A stretch of 64,000 bases of DNA from Verrucomicrobiota bacterium (GTDB lineage Bacteria > Verrucomicrobiota > Verrucomicrobiia > Verrucomicrobiales > DEV007). Within the stretch, counting starts at the first letter, position 1, and every line of letters starts with the position of its first letter. The notes under the pieces were generated by a model that made no database searches, was not told where the DNA came from, and saw nothing but the letters and a program-made list of their open reading frames with translations. Below, one piece after another: positions 51,212-61,697 of this stretch. The position numbers were made by a program, and so were the translations under genes. The stretch spans positions 45,879 through 109,878 of the forward strand of contig QQNE01000002.1 of the NCBI GenBank assembly GCA_003402735.1, read 5' to 3'.

Positions 51212-54200
51212 ATGTCACCCGTAGAACTCGAGCTTCGCCGCGCCATGAAGGAGCGCATCCTTGTCATCGATGGCGCCATGGGCACCACCATTCGCGGCTA
51301 TGGCTTGAGCGAGTCGGATGCCCGGGGCGAGCGATTTCGCGACAACCGGCAGGATCTCCTCAACAACGGGGATATCCTCTCCCTCACCCGGCCAGACGTC
51401 ATCGAGGACATCCATCGTCGCTTCCTGGAGGCGGGCGCGGACATCATCGAGACCAATACCTTCGGCGCAACCAGCATCGCCCAGAGCGATCTTTTCGTCG
51501 AGGATCCCCGGGAACACGGCGGCCGGAAGGATCCGGAATTTTTTCAAAAGGTGATTGAGAATCCGTTCCTCGATCAAGTGGTTTGGGACATCAACCACGA
51601 ATCCGCGCGCCAGTGCCGCAAATGGGCTGACCGCGTGGGGAACGACACCGGCAGGCGTCGCTACGTGGCCGGAGCGATTGGTCCGATGACGGTGTCGTTG
51701 ACGTTCATGGTGGATTCGAATGACCCTGCGTTTCGGCCGATGCTTTTCGATCAAGCCAAGGCGGCTTACGCGCGGCAAGTGGAGGCCTTGATCGCCGGCG
51801 GGGTCGATATCCTGCTGATCGAGACGATTTTCGATTCGCTCAACGCCAAGGCCGCCTTGGTCGCGGCTCGGGAAGTGATGGAGAAGCAGGGGATTGAGCT
51901 GCCGCTCATGATCTCTGCGGCCATGGTCAACGGGCGGACTCTGGTTTCCGCCCAGGACTTGAGCGCTTATCTGGCGGCGGTCCGGCACGCCAAGCCGCTT
52001 GCGGTTGGGATGAACTGCTCCGCCGGGCCTGCGGAGATGCGTCCCTTCCTTGAGGAAATGGCCGCGAAGGCCGATTGTTTCGTGTCGTGCTACCCGAACG
52101 CCGGGTTGCCAAATCCGCTGGCTCCGACCGGGTTCGATCTGCTTCCGCCGGACATGGCCAATTTTGCGGCGGACTTTGCCCGGTCCGGCTTCGTGAACAT
52201 CATGGGCGGCTGTTGCGGCAACACGCCCGAACACATTGCCGCGATCGCCAAAGCGGTGGAGAGGTTGGCGCCGCGGATCGTTCCTGAACTGGAGCCGATG
52301 ATGCAGTTGTCAGGGTCCATGCCTTACAACCTGACCAAGGAATCCAATTTCCTCATGATCGGGGAACGGACGAACGTGTCCGGTTCGTCGGTCTTCGCCA
52401 AGTTCGTCAAGGAAGATCGGCTGGAGGAGGCCGTGGCCGTGGCGCGTCAGCAGGTTGAAAACGGCGCGAACGTGATCGATGTCTGCATGGACGAAGGACT
52501 CATCGATGGCGTGTCGATGATGAACCGCTTTTTGAATCTGTTGCAAACGGAGCCGGACGTGACCCGGGTTCCGGTGATGGTCGACTCGTCGAATTTCTCG
52601 GTGATCGAGGCCGGTTTGAAGTGTTTGCAAGGGAAGGGGATTGTGAATTCGATTTCGCTCAAGGATGGCGAAGAAGAGTTCAAGGAACGCGCCCGCACAG
52701 TGATGAAATACGGGGCAGCCGTGGTGGTCATGGCGTTTGACGAGCATGGCCAGGCAGCCGACTACGAAGCGAAGATTCGCATCTGTGAACGGGCCTACCG
52801 GATCCTGGTGGATGAGGTCGGGTTCGCGCCGCAAGACATCATCTTTGATCCGAACATTCTCACCGTCGGCACCGGGATCCCGGAGCACGACAATTACGCG
52901 GTCGACTTCATCGAAGCCACGCGCTGGATCAAGCAGAACCTTCCCGGGGCCAAGGTGAGCGGCGGGGTTTCGAACATCTCCTTCAGTTTCCGTGGCAACA
53001 ATCGAGTGCGCGAGGCGATGCACTCGGCGTTTCTCTACCACGCGATCCGGGCCGGCATGGACATGGGGATCGTCAATGCGGGGATGTTGGAGGTCTACAA
53101 TCAGATTCCTCCCGAGCTTCTCCAGAAGGTGGAGGACTTGTTGTTGAACCGTGCTCCTGGGGCGACGGATGCCCTGATCGAATACACCCGGGAGAATGTC
53201 GGGAAAGGAGGCAAGAAAGCGGAGGTCGATCTCTCTTGGCGGGAGGCCCCGGTGGAGAAGCGTTTGGAATACGCGCTGCTCAAGGGGGTCACCGATTTCA
53301 TCGAGGTCGACACCGCCGAGGCTTTGGAGAAATACGGGCGTCCACTCAAGGTGATTGAGGGTCCGTTGATGGATGGAATGGGGATTGTGGGAGATCTGTT
53401 TGGGGAGGGAAAGATGTTCTTGCCCCAGGTGGTGAAAAGCGCTCGGGTCATGAAACGATCCGTGGCTTGGCTGACGCCTTACATGGAGGCGGAAAAGGCG
53501 AATCAGGAGACACCGGAATCGGCCGGGGTGGTGGTCATGGCCACCGTGAGAGGGGATGTCCACGACATCGGCAAGAACATCGTCGGGGTGGTGCTCGGCT
53601 GCAACGGGTTCGAGGTGATCGATCTGGGGGTGATGGTCCCCTGTGAAAAGATCTTGGCCAAGGCGCGGGAGGTGAATGCAGACATCATCGGCCTTTCGGG
53701 ATTGATCACACCCTCGTTGGACGAGATGGTTCATGTGGCCAAGGAAATGGGCAAGGCGGGGTTCACCCAGCCGCTGCTGATTGGGGGAGCGACCACCAGC
53801 CCGGCCCACACGGCGATCAAAATCGCGCCGCACTATCCGAATTCCGTGATTCATGTTCTGGACGCCTCCCGTTCTGTGCCGGTGGTGTCCGCGCTTCTCA
53901 GTGAGGATCTCAAGGAAAACTACATTCGGGAAAACGAAGAGCGGCATGTGAGACTGCGGAAGGAGTTTGCGGAACGGAACGCGGCCAAAAACCTCATTTC
54001 CTTTGCGACGGCGAAACAACGGGGCCTGCAAATCGATTGGGCGACGGCGGACCTCCCCCAGCCGGAATTTTTGGGGATTCGTGAGATTGAGCCAAGCTTG
54101 GAAGAATTGGTTCCGTTCATCGATTGGTCTCCGTTTTTTCACACCTGGGAGCTGCGCGGTCGGTTCCCGGCCATTTTTGAGGACAAGTATGTCGGCGAGG

Positions 54201-54958
54201 AGGCCAAGAAGCTTTATGACGAAAGTCAGAAACTGCTGGCGCGCATCGTGGCCGAGAAGGTGTTCACGGCCCGTGGGGTCTACGGATTTTTTCCTGCGAA
54301 TCGGGTGGGAGAAGACATTGTGTTGTATACCGGTGAGGACCGCGAGAAAGTCCTGACGACTTTCCACTGTCTGCGCCAACAGATGCAGAAGAGCGATGCT
54401 CCGAACTATTCCCTGGCCGATTTCATCGCGCCCCGTGAGAGTGGCCGTGCCGATTATCTGGGAGGGTTTGTGGTGACCGCAGGACACGGTGTGGATGAGT
54501 TTGCCCGGTCGTTCAGGGAACAGCACGACGATTACAATGGGATCATGGCCCAAGCGCTGGCGGATCGGTTGGTGGAAGCCTTTGCGGAATTCCTGCACAA
54601 ACGGGTCCGCCAGGAATGGATTTACGGGTTGAGGGAAGAATGGACCATCGACGATTTGATCCGCGAAAGGTATCGTGGCATCCGGCCGGCGGGCGGCTAC
54701 CCGGCGTCGCCCGATCATACCGAGAAGACCACGTTGTTCGATCTGCTCGACGCCACCGCGCGGACCGGGGTGCGCCTGACGGAGGGCATGGCGATGCACC
54801 CCGGCGCGAGCGTGAGTGGACTTTACTTCGCGAACGAGGTGAGCCGCTACTTCGCGGTGGGCCAAATCAATCGGGATCAGGTGGAGGATTACGCCCGGCG
54901 CAAGGGGATGGAGGTCGCCGAGGTGGAGCGCTGGCTGGCCCCCAATCTGGCGCATTGA
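51212..54958 (+). CDS. metH: Cobalamin-dependent methionine synthase
   Basis: 1248 residues, full-length MetH. The homocysteine domain ([14 protein letters not shown], then the zinc site [11 protein letters not shown]) is followed by the folate domain ([23 protein letters not shown]), the cap and B12 domain with [20 protein letters not shown] (His784 ligand region about 782-789) and the C-terminal reactivation domain ([32 protein letters not shown]; the quoted part [18 protein letters not shown] is diagnostic). It transfers methyl from methyltetrahydrofolate to homocysteine. No cobalamin riboswitch is visible in the 200-base leader region, but a palindromic operator overlaps the promoter. Confidence 0.97.
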   Translation: MSPVELELRRAMKERILVIDGAMGTTIRGYGLSESDARGERFRDNRQDLLNNGDILSLTRPDVIEDIHRRFLEAGADIIETNTFGATSIAQSDLFVEDPREHGGRKDPEFFQKVIENPFLDQVVWDINHESARQCRKWADRVGNDTGRRRYVAGAIGPMTVSLTFMVDSNDPAFRPMLFDQAKAAYARQVEALIAGGVDILLIETIFDSLNAKAALVAAREVMEKQGIELPLMISAAMVNGRTLVSAQDLSAYLAAVRHAKPLAVGMNCSAGPAEMRPFLEEMAAKADCFVSCYPNAGLPNPLAPTGFDLLPPDMANFAADFARSGFVNIMGGCCGNTPEHIAAIAKAVERLAPRIVPELEPMMQLSGSMPYNLTKESNFLMIGERTNVSGSSVFAKFVKEDRLEEAVAVARQQVENGANVIDVCMDEGLIDGVSMMNRFLNLLQTEPDVTRVPVMVDSSNFSVIEAGLKCLQGKGIVNSISLKDGEEEFKERARTVMKYGAAVVVMAFDEHGQAADYEAKIRICERAYRILVDEVGFAPQDIIFDPNILTVGTGIPEHDNYAVDFIEATRWIKQNLPGAKVSGGVSNISFSFRGNNRVREAMHSAFLYHAIRAGMDMGIVNAGMLEVYNQIPPELLQKVEDLLLNRAPGATDALIEYTRENVGKGGKKAEVDLSWREAPVEKRLEYALLKGVTDFIEVDTAEALEKYGRPLKVIEGPLMDGMGIVGDLFGEGKMFLPQVVKSARVMKRSVAWLTPYMEAEKANQETPESAGVVVMATVRGDVHDIGKNIVGVVLGCNGFEVIDLGVMVPCEKILAKAREVNADIIGLSGLITPSLDEMVHVAKEMGKAGFTQPLLIGGATTSPAHTAIKIAPHYPNSVIHVLDASRSVPVVSALLSEDLKENYIRENEERHVRLRKEFAERNAAKNLISFATAKQRGLQIDWATADLPQPEFLGIREIEPSLEELVPFIDWSPFFHTWELRGRFPAIFEDKYVGEEAKKLYDESQKLLARIVAEKVFTARGVYGFFPANRVGEDIVLYTGEDREKVLTTFHCLRQQMQKSDAPNYSLADFIAPRESGRADYLGGFVVTAGHGVDEFARSFREQHDDYNGIMAQALADRLVEAFAEFLHKRVRQEWIYGLREEWTIDDLIRERYRGIRPAGGYPASPDHTEKTTLFDLLDATARTGVRLTEGMAMHPGASVSGLYFANEVSRYFAVGQINRDQVEDYARRKGMEVAEVERWLAPNLAH

Positions 54959-55057
54959 TCCGGCGGTGGCCCTCTCAAAAACTCGTTTGTATGGACAAAG
55001 TCATTGCCTTTTTCGCCGTTGGTTCATAGGATTCTTTCAGTCGTTGCTGTTTCCCTC

Positions 55058-55669
55058 ATGCATCCCAATCTCCCCCCAAAAAGTCGTCCCGGGTTTTCGT
55101 TGATGGAGCTGATGGTGGTCATCACCATTATCGCCATTCTGTCGAGCATCATCATCCCGGCCGGGCATGCCGTGCAGTCCAACATGAAAAAGGTCCAAGC
55201 GCAGAAGACGGCCACAGAATTGCGGACGGCGCTGATGTCCTACTTCACGGAATACAAGCGGTTTCCGGCGTTTCCCGGCGGAGGGAACGGAACGGACACC
55301 ACCGTGGCTACAGACTCCACCACGCCCGTGATGCGGACCCTGCTCGGGGTGGACACCACCTTCAACCGCCGGGGCGTCCAGTTTTTCAGTTCGCGTCCGG
55401 CCAAGGGCAAGGGCATGCCTGGGCTCTACCGCAGCGGCGACGGCAGCACCGTGGAGCTGCTCGATCCCTTCCTGTCCGGTTCCGGTGGCTCCAGCAACCC
55501 TTACTACATCATGATTGATGCCAATTATGACAATTCCCTGCAGGTGCCCTCCCGGACCCAAAACGGGTCCACCGAGGAGATTTTCACCAACGTCGCCGTT
55601 TGGTCCTACGGAGTCGATGGCGTGCTGGGTTCGCAGGGGAAATCCTCCGACGACATCACCGCTTACTGA
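55058..55669 (+). CDS. Type II secretion-like pseudopilin
   Basis: 203 residues. The prepilin peptidase site is SRPG|FSLMELMVVITIIAIL with Phe at +1 and Glu at +5, and a hydrophobic helix follows. The C-terminal part has NPYYIMIDANYDNSL, VAVWSYGVDG and a final SSDDITAY, as in GspG-like verrucomicrobial pseudopilins with calcium-binding loops. It is alone here, 99 bases after metH; a GspF-like gene is at 8 kb. Its last 7 bases overlap the end of the phosphatase on the other strand. Confidence 0.85.
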   Translation: MHPNLPPKSRPGFSLMELMVVITIIAILSSIIIPAGHAVQSNMKKVQAQKTATELRTALMSYFTEYKRFPAFPGGGNGTDTTVATDSTTPVMRTLLGVDTTFNRRGVQFFSSRPAKGKGMPGLYRSGDGSTVELLDPFLSGSGGSSNPYYIMIDANYDNSLQVPSRTQNGSTEEIFTNVAVWSYGVDGVLGSQGKSSDDITAY

Positions 55670-56769
55670 TCTGCGGTTGTCACCGTTCGGACCACCTTGC
55701 CGGAAACATCCCGGATCGCCAAGGTGCACCGGGGTTTGGGTCCGGACCAGTCGATTTCGAGGGTGCCGAAGTTCAGTTCCCGGAACATCAATCCGGTCCG
55801 AAAACGGTTCGGTTCACTCTCTTGTCCTCCCCCTGCATGGCTCAGTCCAGACGAGGTGGCCTCATGGAGAAATCGGCCGGGGCTGATTTCATACCGCATC
55901 AACTCGCCCAGGTGACGATCGCCACTCAGGAGAACGATGGGTTCCCCTGGCGTTTGCCGGAGCAAATCCAAGAGTTTGGCCCTTTCGTGCGGGAGATTTT
56001 GCCAGCGTTCCCAATTGGAATCCACCGGCAGGACCTGGATGCTGGAGCCGATGAGCCGCAGATCCGCCGGTTCCTTGAGTTGGGCTTCCAGCCATCGCCA
56101 TTGGGCTTCGCCAAGCATGCTGGAGGATGGGTTCGGATTTTCCTGGTAAGGCCCCAGTTTTCTCGATTGCCCGGGCCCGAACTTGAGGAGCGGGCCGCGA
56201 AAGTAACGGGTATCGAGCAGGATGATTTGCACGCGGCGGCCTTTCGGACCGAAGGAGTAGGCATCGTAGACCCCGGGCCGTTGCCAGGGCCCCCGGTCCT
56301 TCGGGATGTTGAAGGCCTTGAGGAACAGCTTTTGGGAGGGATCCCGTTGGGAAAATTCCGCGCCGGCATCGTTTGCCCCATAATCGTGATCGTCCCAGGT
56401 GGCCAGCACGGGGCAAATGGCGCGGAGGGCGGCATAGCCGGGATTGGCATTCAGCTCGTCATACTTCGCCCGCAGGACATTCATGTCTTCGGAATCGCCG
56501 TAAATGTTGTCGCCCAGGAAGAGAAAGAGTTGGGGGCGCAGGGCGGCGATGGCCGGCCAGATCACCTGGCTGCGTTTTTGGTTGCAGCAGGAGCCGAAAG
56601 CGATGCGTTCGAGGGGGTCGGACGGGGAGATTGCGGAGGCAGGGGGCGGCGTTGCGAGGATCCCGGCGATCACGGCCAGCGGTGGGACGGTGGCGGCGAT
56701 GGCACGACGGACCTGAATCTGGGGAAAGCAAGTCCAACATGGGATTTGCCGGGGAGAATCTTCTGACAT
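55663..56769 (-). CDS. PhoD-like alkaline phosphatase/metallophosphatase
   Basis: 368 residues from ATG 56769. A twin-Arg and hydrophobic stretch QVRRAIAATVPPLAVIAGIL suggests Tat export. PhoD-type features: IAFGSCCNQKR, FLFLGDNIYGD, ATWDDHDYGANDAG, and LLSGDRHLGELM with metal ligands in each. It hydrolyses phosphodiesters or monoesters in the periplasm. The start is only 13 bases from the divergent glnD start. Confidence 0.88.
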   Translation of the reverse strand: MSEDSPRQIPCWTCFPQIQVRRAIAATVPPLAVIAGILATPPPASAISPSDPLERIAFGSCCNQKRSQVIWPAIAALRPQLFLFLGDNIYGDSEDMNVLRAKYDELNANPGYAALRAICPVLATWDDHDYGANDAGAEFSQRDPSQKLFLKAFNIPKDRGPWQRPGVYDAYSFGPKGRRVQIILLDTRYFRGPLLKFGPGQSRKLGPYQENPNPSSSMLGEAQWRWLEAQLKEPADLRLIGSSIQVLPVDSNWERWQNLPHERAKLLDLLRQTPGEPIVLLSGDRHLGELMRYEISPGRFLHEATSSGLSHAGGGQESEPNRFRTGLMFRELNFGTLEIDWSGPKPRCTLAIRDVSGKVVRTVTTADQ

Positions 56770-56782
56770 AGTCTGACACTTC

Positions 56783-59551
56783 ATGCCAGAGGCAGGCGGC
56801 CAAAACAAACCGAAAGTCCTGACCCGTGCGGAACAGGCGCTGCCAGTGGAGCGCCGGAAAGCCAAAACCCGCGCGGAGCTCATCGCTTTGTTCAAGCGGT
56901 TCCACAAGCTTGGAAATCATCGGATCAAGATGTCGCACCGGGCGGGAGAGGGAGGGGTGGCGGTGGCGACGCGTCGGTCCGATCTTCTCGACACCGTCCT
57001 GCGGAACTTGGTCGATGGGATCCTCAACCCCGAAGGCAAGGCTCCGGAGGCGGTCAAGTTTCCCTTCACCTTGGTGGCTGTGGGCGGTTATGGGAGGGGC
57101 ACCCTGAGTCCCGGGAGCGATGTCGATCTGTTGTTTCTCTGTCCGGGAAACACATCCTCGCTGAACAAGGCGACGGTGGACATGATCGGGGACATCCTGA
57201 CGATGCTTTACGACATGGGTTTCAAGGTGGGGCATGCGACCCGCTCGATCAAGGAGTGCATCCGATTGGCGAATGTCGACAATCCCACAAAGACGGCCAT
57301 GCTCGACACCCGCCTGATCCTGGGCGATGCGCAGCTTTACAAGGCATTGGTCGACCGCTTCCAGAAAGAGTGCATTCAAGGCAGGGAGGCGGAGTATCTG
57401 GAAGTGCGCCGCAGGGATTTCCTGTCGCGTCATCAGAAGCACGGAAAAACCGTTTATCTGCAAGAGCCGCACCTGAAAGAGGGGTGTGGAGGTTTGCGGG
57501 ACTATCAGAACATTCTCTGGGTGACCAGGGTGAAGTTCGGGTATCACGGGCTTGAGGACTTGGTGGAGAACCGGATGTTGAGCCGGTCCGCTTATCGCGC
57601 GATGACCAAGGCGTATGATTTCCTGATGCGGGTCCGCAACGAATTGCATTGGTCGGAGCGGCCCTGCACGGATCAGTTGACCTTGCGGCTCCAGGGCGTT
57701 GTGGCGACGAATCTGGGGTATCCTCAGCGATCCATGTTGCGGCGGATTGAGGTGTTCATGCGGGATTACTACCGCCACACCCGGGCCCTTTACATGCACA
57801 GCACTTCCCTGATGCAGGCGTTCCGTCTGCTTCAGGAGGGGGAGCGTTCACAAGGAATTGTCAGCTTTTTGGCGCGTCGACAGGGTGCGGCGGAGCATTT
57901 CGATGGGTTTTACGCGCGTCAGGGATTGACCTATCCAGAGCATCAGGAAGTGTTCGCCGAGGATCCGGATCGGCTGATGCGTTTGTTCCGGCATACCCAA
58001 CAGCGAAATTTGCGGCTGAGTCCGGCCCTTCGCAAGCTGGTCAAAAAGAGTCGGAACCTGGTCAACAAGACCTTTCGTTATTCCAAAGCCAATCGCATTG
58101 TCTTCTTGGAAATTCTGGGGGCTCGGGGGGAGGTGGGCCGCACCCTGCGTCAGATGCACCGGGTCGGCTTTCTGGGCAAGTATGTGCCCGAGTTTGGGGC
58201 GCTCGATTGCTTGGTGCAGCACGAGTTTTTTCATCGCTTCACGGCGGATGAACACACCTTGCGCTGCATCGAAATCCTCGATTCCCTGACCGGGGAGAGC
58301 GATCCCCGCTTGGCCGTTTACAGCAAACTCTTCCATGAATTGGAAGACGCCGCGGTGATGTATCTGGCGCTCTTGCTGCACGATACGGGACGTGCGGAGA
58401 ATGTCCGGTATCACAGCGACGCCAGCACCAGTCTGGCCCAGCGTGTGGGGCGCCGGTTGCAGCTTTCTGGGTCGCAGCGCAAGTTGCTGCTGTTTCTGGT
58501 GGACAACCATCTCATTTTTTGGCGCACCGCCACGGCAAAGAATCTGGATGATCCGGAGACGATTGCCGAGTTTGCCTCGGTGATGCAGGGCCGGGCGAAC
58601 ATGGAGGCGCTTTTGTTGTTCACGCATGTCGATTCCCGGGCCACGAATGACGACAGCTGGACCGCTTGGAAAGAGATGCTGATGTTGCAGCTCTACCGTT
58701 CCACTTGCGCTTACATGGAGGACACGGGGATCTTCCGCCGCTCGTTGGAGGAGTCTCGGCAGGAACTCAGGGCGGATGTAAGTCCACGATTCGAGGCCAG
58801 CCGCGCCGCCGAAATCGAGCTTCATTTCACGCAGATGCCGGAGCGGTATTTTCAGTTTCGGGACGCGGAAGCCGTGGCGCGTCACATCGAATTGTTCCGG
58901 CGTTTCATCGAGCACACCACCCGCACCACGGGCCTGGAGAGTTTGCATCCGGTGATCGAGTGGATTTCTCATCCGGCCAGTGGATACACCCAACTGGAGA
59001 TCTGTTGTTGGGACAGGAGTCATCTTCTGGTCAAAATCGCGGGGGCCCTCGCCTCGGCGGAAATCAACATTCTCAGCGCCGATTTGTTCACCCGCGGGGA
59101 CAACCTGGTTCTCGATATCTTCCGAATTTGTACGACCAATTTTGAGCCGGTCCGCTCCCGGGAGGTGCAGAAGCGGGTCGAGGCGCTGGTCAACCAGTTG
59201 CTCGATGAAACGGTCGACTGGACCCTTTTGAGTCAGCGGTTTCCCCAGCCGAAGATGGAGGACGATGAGTTGGTCCGCACGTTTCCGAGTCGGGTCTTCT
59301 TTTCCAACGACATCAACAGCCGTTACACCGTCATGGAGGTGCAAACGCTGGACCGGCTCGGGCTCCTTTACGAACTGTTCCGCGTCCTGGGGAGCCACGC
59401 CATCGAAGTGGCGGTGGCTCGGGTGCTGACGGAAAAGGGTGCGGCCATCGATACCTTTTATCTCACGGACCGCGCAGGGCGGAAGATCCCTTCGTCCGAG
59501 TTGCAGCGGGTGCGCCAGGACATGGAACGCGCCCTGGGCATCACGGCCTGA
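56783..59551 (+). CDS. glnD: [Protein-PII] uridylyltransferase / uridylyl-removing enzyme
   Basis: 922 residues. Nucleotidyltransferase motif VAVGGYGRGTLSPGSDVDLLFL near residue 95, linked helical region (EPHLKEGCGGLRDYQNILW), HD-type domain (LALLLHDTGRAENVRYHSDA) and two ACT domains at the C-terminus (QLEICCWDRSHLLVKIAGAL; VMEVQTLDRLGLLYELFRVL). It senses glutamine and sets the state of PII proteins, controlling nitrogen assimilation. No PII or glutamine synthetase gene is adjacent. Length is close to the family norm. Confidence 0.93.
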   Translation: MPEAGGQNKPKVLTRAEQALPVERRKAKTRAELIALFKRFHKLGNHRIKMSHRAGEGGVAVATRRSDLLDTVLRNLVDGILNPEGKAPEAVKFPFTLVAVGGYGRGTLSPGSDVDLLFLCPGNTSSLNKATVDMIGDILTMLYDMGFKVGHATRSIKECIRLANVDNPTKTAMLDTRLILGDAQLYKALVDRFQKECIQGREAEYLEVRRRDFLSRHQKHGKTVYLQEPHLKEGCGGLRDYQNILWVTRVKFGYHGLEDLVENRMLSRSAYRAMTKAYDFLMRVRNELHWSERPCTDQLTLRLQGVVATNLGYPQRSMLRRIEVFMRDYYRHTRALYMHSTSLMQAFRLLQEGERSQGIVSFLARRQGAAEHFDGFYARQGLTYPEHQEVFAEDPDRLMRLFRHTQQRNLRLSPALRKLVKKSRNLVNKTFRYSKANRIVFLEILGARGEVGRTLRQMHRVGFLGKYVPEFGALDCLVQHEFFHRFTADEHTLRCIEILDSLTGESDPRLAVYSKLFHELEDAAVMYLALLLHDTGRAENVRYHSDASTSLAQRVGRRLQLSGSQRKLLLFLVDNHLIFWRTATAKNLDDPETIAEFASVMQGRANMEALLLFTHVDSRATNDDSWTAWKEMLMLQLYRSTCAYMEDTGIFRRSLEESRQELRADVSPRFEASRAAEIELHFTQMPERYFQFRDAEAVARHIELFRRFIEHTTRTTGLESLHPVIEWISHPASGYTQLEICCWDRSHLLVKIAGALASAEINILSADLFTRGDNLVLDIFRICTTNFEPVRSREVQKRVEALVNQLLDETVDWTLLSQRFPQPKMEDDELVRTFPSRVFFSNDINSRYTVMEVQTLDRLGLLYELFRVLGSHAIEVAVARVLTEKGAAIDTFYLTDRAGRKIPSSELQRVRQDMERALGITA

Positions 59552-59569
59552 AGAAAAGGGCGGTTCCGT

Positions 59570-60631
59570 TCAGGAGCTTCGTGCCAGGGTGCCCCGCGTC
59601 ACCTCGTAAAGGCTCTCGGGCTGCAGGTGATCCCGCAACCAGTCGAGATGCGTGGTGGTGATGAGTTTTTGGGAATGCGGAGGCAAGGCCGTCATCAGAG
59701 CGTTGCGCCGACCCGGATCGAGCTCGCCGAAGATGTCATCGAGCAGCAGCAGGGGGGGACGGCGGCTTTCCGCCAGAAAGAGCCGGGCTTGACCGATTTT
59801 CAGGGCCAGAGCCGTGGTCCGTTGCTGACCTTCGGAGGCAAAGCGGGCGGCCGGCATGCCGTGCAAGGTGATCCCAAAGTCGTCCCGGTGAGGGCCCGCG
59901 GCGGTGCCACGCCGACGCATTTCCTCCTCCCGAAAACCGGCGAGCACCTCTTCCAGGTGGTCGCCACCGGCATCCTCGTAGACCAGGCCCAGCGGTTCCG
60001 ACCGCCCGCTCACTTCCGCTTGCACCGCCGTCGCAAAGGGCTGGAGCCGGGCGATCAACTCTCGACGCAGCCTGGTGAGAACGGCGGCGTGTTCCGCGAG
60101 CACCCGGGTGTAGGCATCGATCTGATCCCAACGGGGATAGGCATCCCGCTTCAACAGAAAGTTTCGGGCGCGCAGGGCGCGATCGTAGTCGCGCAGGGCG
60201 GGGCGGTACGGAGGATGGAGTTGGGAGCCCAGGAAATCGAGGAAGCGGCGTCGGCCCTCGCTTCCGCCGCGCACCAGGGACATGTCGTCGTTGGACATCC
60301 AGACGACCAGGGCGGATTGGCGCAGGTAGTCGCCGGAAGATCGCATCGTTTCGCCGTCGATGGTCATGCGGCGGCGATTTCCCGAATAACCAAAGAGCAG
60401 TTCCTGTCCCTCCAGGTTGGCGCTCACCGCGAACTCTTTTTCGCCGAAGCGGATGAGGTCTGCCAAGTTGGCGGTGCGCGGGGATTGCAGGCGCATGGCC
60501 ACGCAGACGGCTTCGAGGATGGAGGTCTTGCCCTGGGCGTTTTCACCGAGAAAGACGGTGGTGCCGGACCCGGGCTGGCAGGTGGCCACCTCGAAGCAAC
60601 GGAGATGGCGTAGCTTGAGATGCGTCAGCAT
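59570..60631 (-). CDS. recF: DNA replication and repair protein RecF
   Basis: 353 residues from ATG 60631. SMC-like ATPase: Walker A FLGENAQGKTSILEAV, RHLRCFEV before it, the signature SEGQQRTTALALKI and Walker B LLLLDDIFGELDP. RecF loads RecA at gaps with RecO and RecR. In many bacteria recF sits with dnaA-dnaN-gyrB at the origin; here glnD and an HDAC-like gene flank it instead. Confidence 0.95.
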   Translation of the reverse strand: MLTHLKLRHLRCFEVATCQPGSGTTVFLGENAQGKTSILEAVCVAMRLQSPRTANLADLIRFGEKEFAVSANLEGQELLFGYSGNRRRMTIDGETMRSSGDYLRQSALVVWMSNDDMSLVRGGSEGRRRFLDFLGSQLHPPYRPALRDYDRALRARNFLLKRDAYPRWDQIDAYTRVLAEHAAVLTRLRRELIARLQPFATAVQAEVSGRSEPLGLVYEDAGGDHLEEVLAGFREEEMRRRGTAAGPHRDDFGITLHGMPAARFASEGQQRTTALALKIGQARLFLAESRRPPLLLLDDIFGELDPGRRNALMTALPPHSQKLITTTHLDWLRDHLQPESLYEVTRGTLARSS

Positions 60632-60728
60632 GGGCAAAGATCGGGCGTCCAACGTTCACCGCCCCCGGCGGAAATGCCAGCCGAATCATTGCTCGTGACA
60701 TCGGCGATCCGTTGGCCTAGCTTCCTCC

Positions 60729-61697
60729 ATGGTGACGGGGTTACTGCTCGACGCCCGGTTTGAAGCGCACGAGACTGGACCGGGGCATCCGGAATCCCCC
60801 GGGCGCATCCGGGCGGTGGCGCGTGCGTTGTCCGGAGCGGGGTGGACGGATGATTTGGTCTCGATTCCGGCCCGGGAAGCTTCCGTGGAGGAATTGTGTT
60901 TGGCTCATGAGCCGGCTTATGTGGAACTCGTGCGGCGAGAGATTGTGGATGAAGGCCGACGGCGGCTTTCCACGGGCGATACCGAGGTGGGCCCGGATTC
61001 CTACATGGCGGCCCGGGTGGCCACGGGCGGGGTGTTGAGTGCGGTGGACGCGGTGATGGCGGGCCAGGTCCGCAACGCATTTTGCGCGATCCGACCGCCT
61101 GGGCACCACGCCACAGCGAACCGGGGCATGGGTTTTTGTCTTTTCAATCACGTAGCGGTGGCCGCTCGCTACGCTCAGCGGAAGCACGGAATCGGCCGCG
61201 TCCTGATCGTCGATTGGGATGTCCATCACGGGAACGGCACGCATGAGATTTTTTACGGGGATGGAAGCGTTTTTTACTTCAGCACCCATCAACATCCCTG
61301 GTATCCGGGCACGGGGTTGGCAGGGGAAACCGGGATTGGGGCGGGGAAGGGGACCACGCTGAATTGTCCATTGCCTGCCGGCACCATGATGGAAGCGGTT
61401 CGGGATGCGTTCCGCAATCGGCTGCTCCCCGCGATGGAGAATTTCCGACCGGAGTTGATCGTGATCTCGGCTGGGTTTGACGCCCGCCATGGGGATCCGC
61501 TCGGTGGTTTCCTGCTTCGGGATGAAGACTTCGGGGAATTGACCCGGATCCTGCTTGATCTGGCGGACAAATTTGCCAAGGGCCGTTTGATCTCCGTTTT
61601 GGAGGGCGGCTACGATCTGGCGGGTCTCGGGCAAGCGGTGCTGGCGCACGTCGGGGCGCTGGCGAGGGTCGGCTCGGTCACTTCGGACACCCGTTAG
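60729..61697 (+). CDS. Histone-deacetylase-like amidohydrolase
   Basis: 322 residues of the HDAC/AcuC/acetylpolyamine amidohydrolase superfamily. Catalytic His pair in IRPPGHHAT, zinc ligands in VDWDVHHGNGT and ISAGFDARHGDPLGG, and EGGYDLAGL near the end. It deacetylates acetyl-lysine or acetyl-polyamines; substrate unknown. It is divergent from recF; its 3' end overlaps the coiled-coil gene by 20 bases. Confidence 0.9.
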   Translation: MVTGLLLDARFEAHETGPGHPESPGRIRAVARALSGAGWTDDLVSIPAREASVEELCLAHEPAYVELVRREIVDEGRRRLSTGDTEVGPDSYMAARVATGGVLSAVDAVMAGQVRNAFCAIRPPGHHATANRGMGFCLFNHVAVAARYAQRKHGIGRVLIVDWDVHHGNGTHEIFYGDGSVFYFSTHQHPWYPGTGLAGETGIGAGKGTTLNCPLPAGTMMEAVRDAFRNRLLPAMENFRPELIVISAGFDARHGDPLGGFLLRDEDFGELTRILLDLADKFAKGRLISVLEGGYDLAGLGQAVLAHVGALARVGSVTSDTR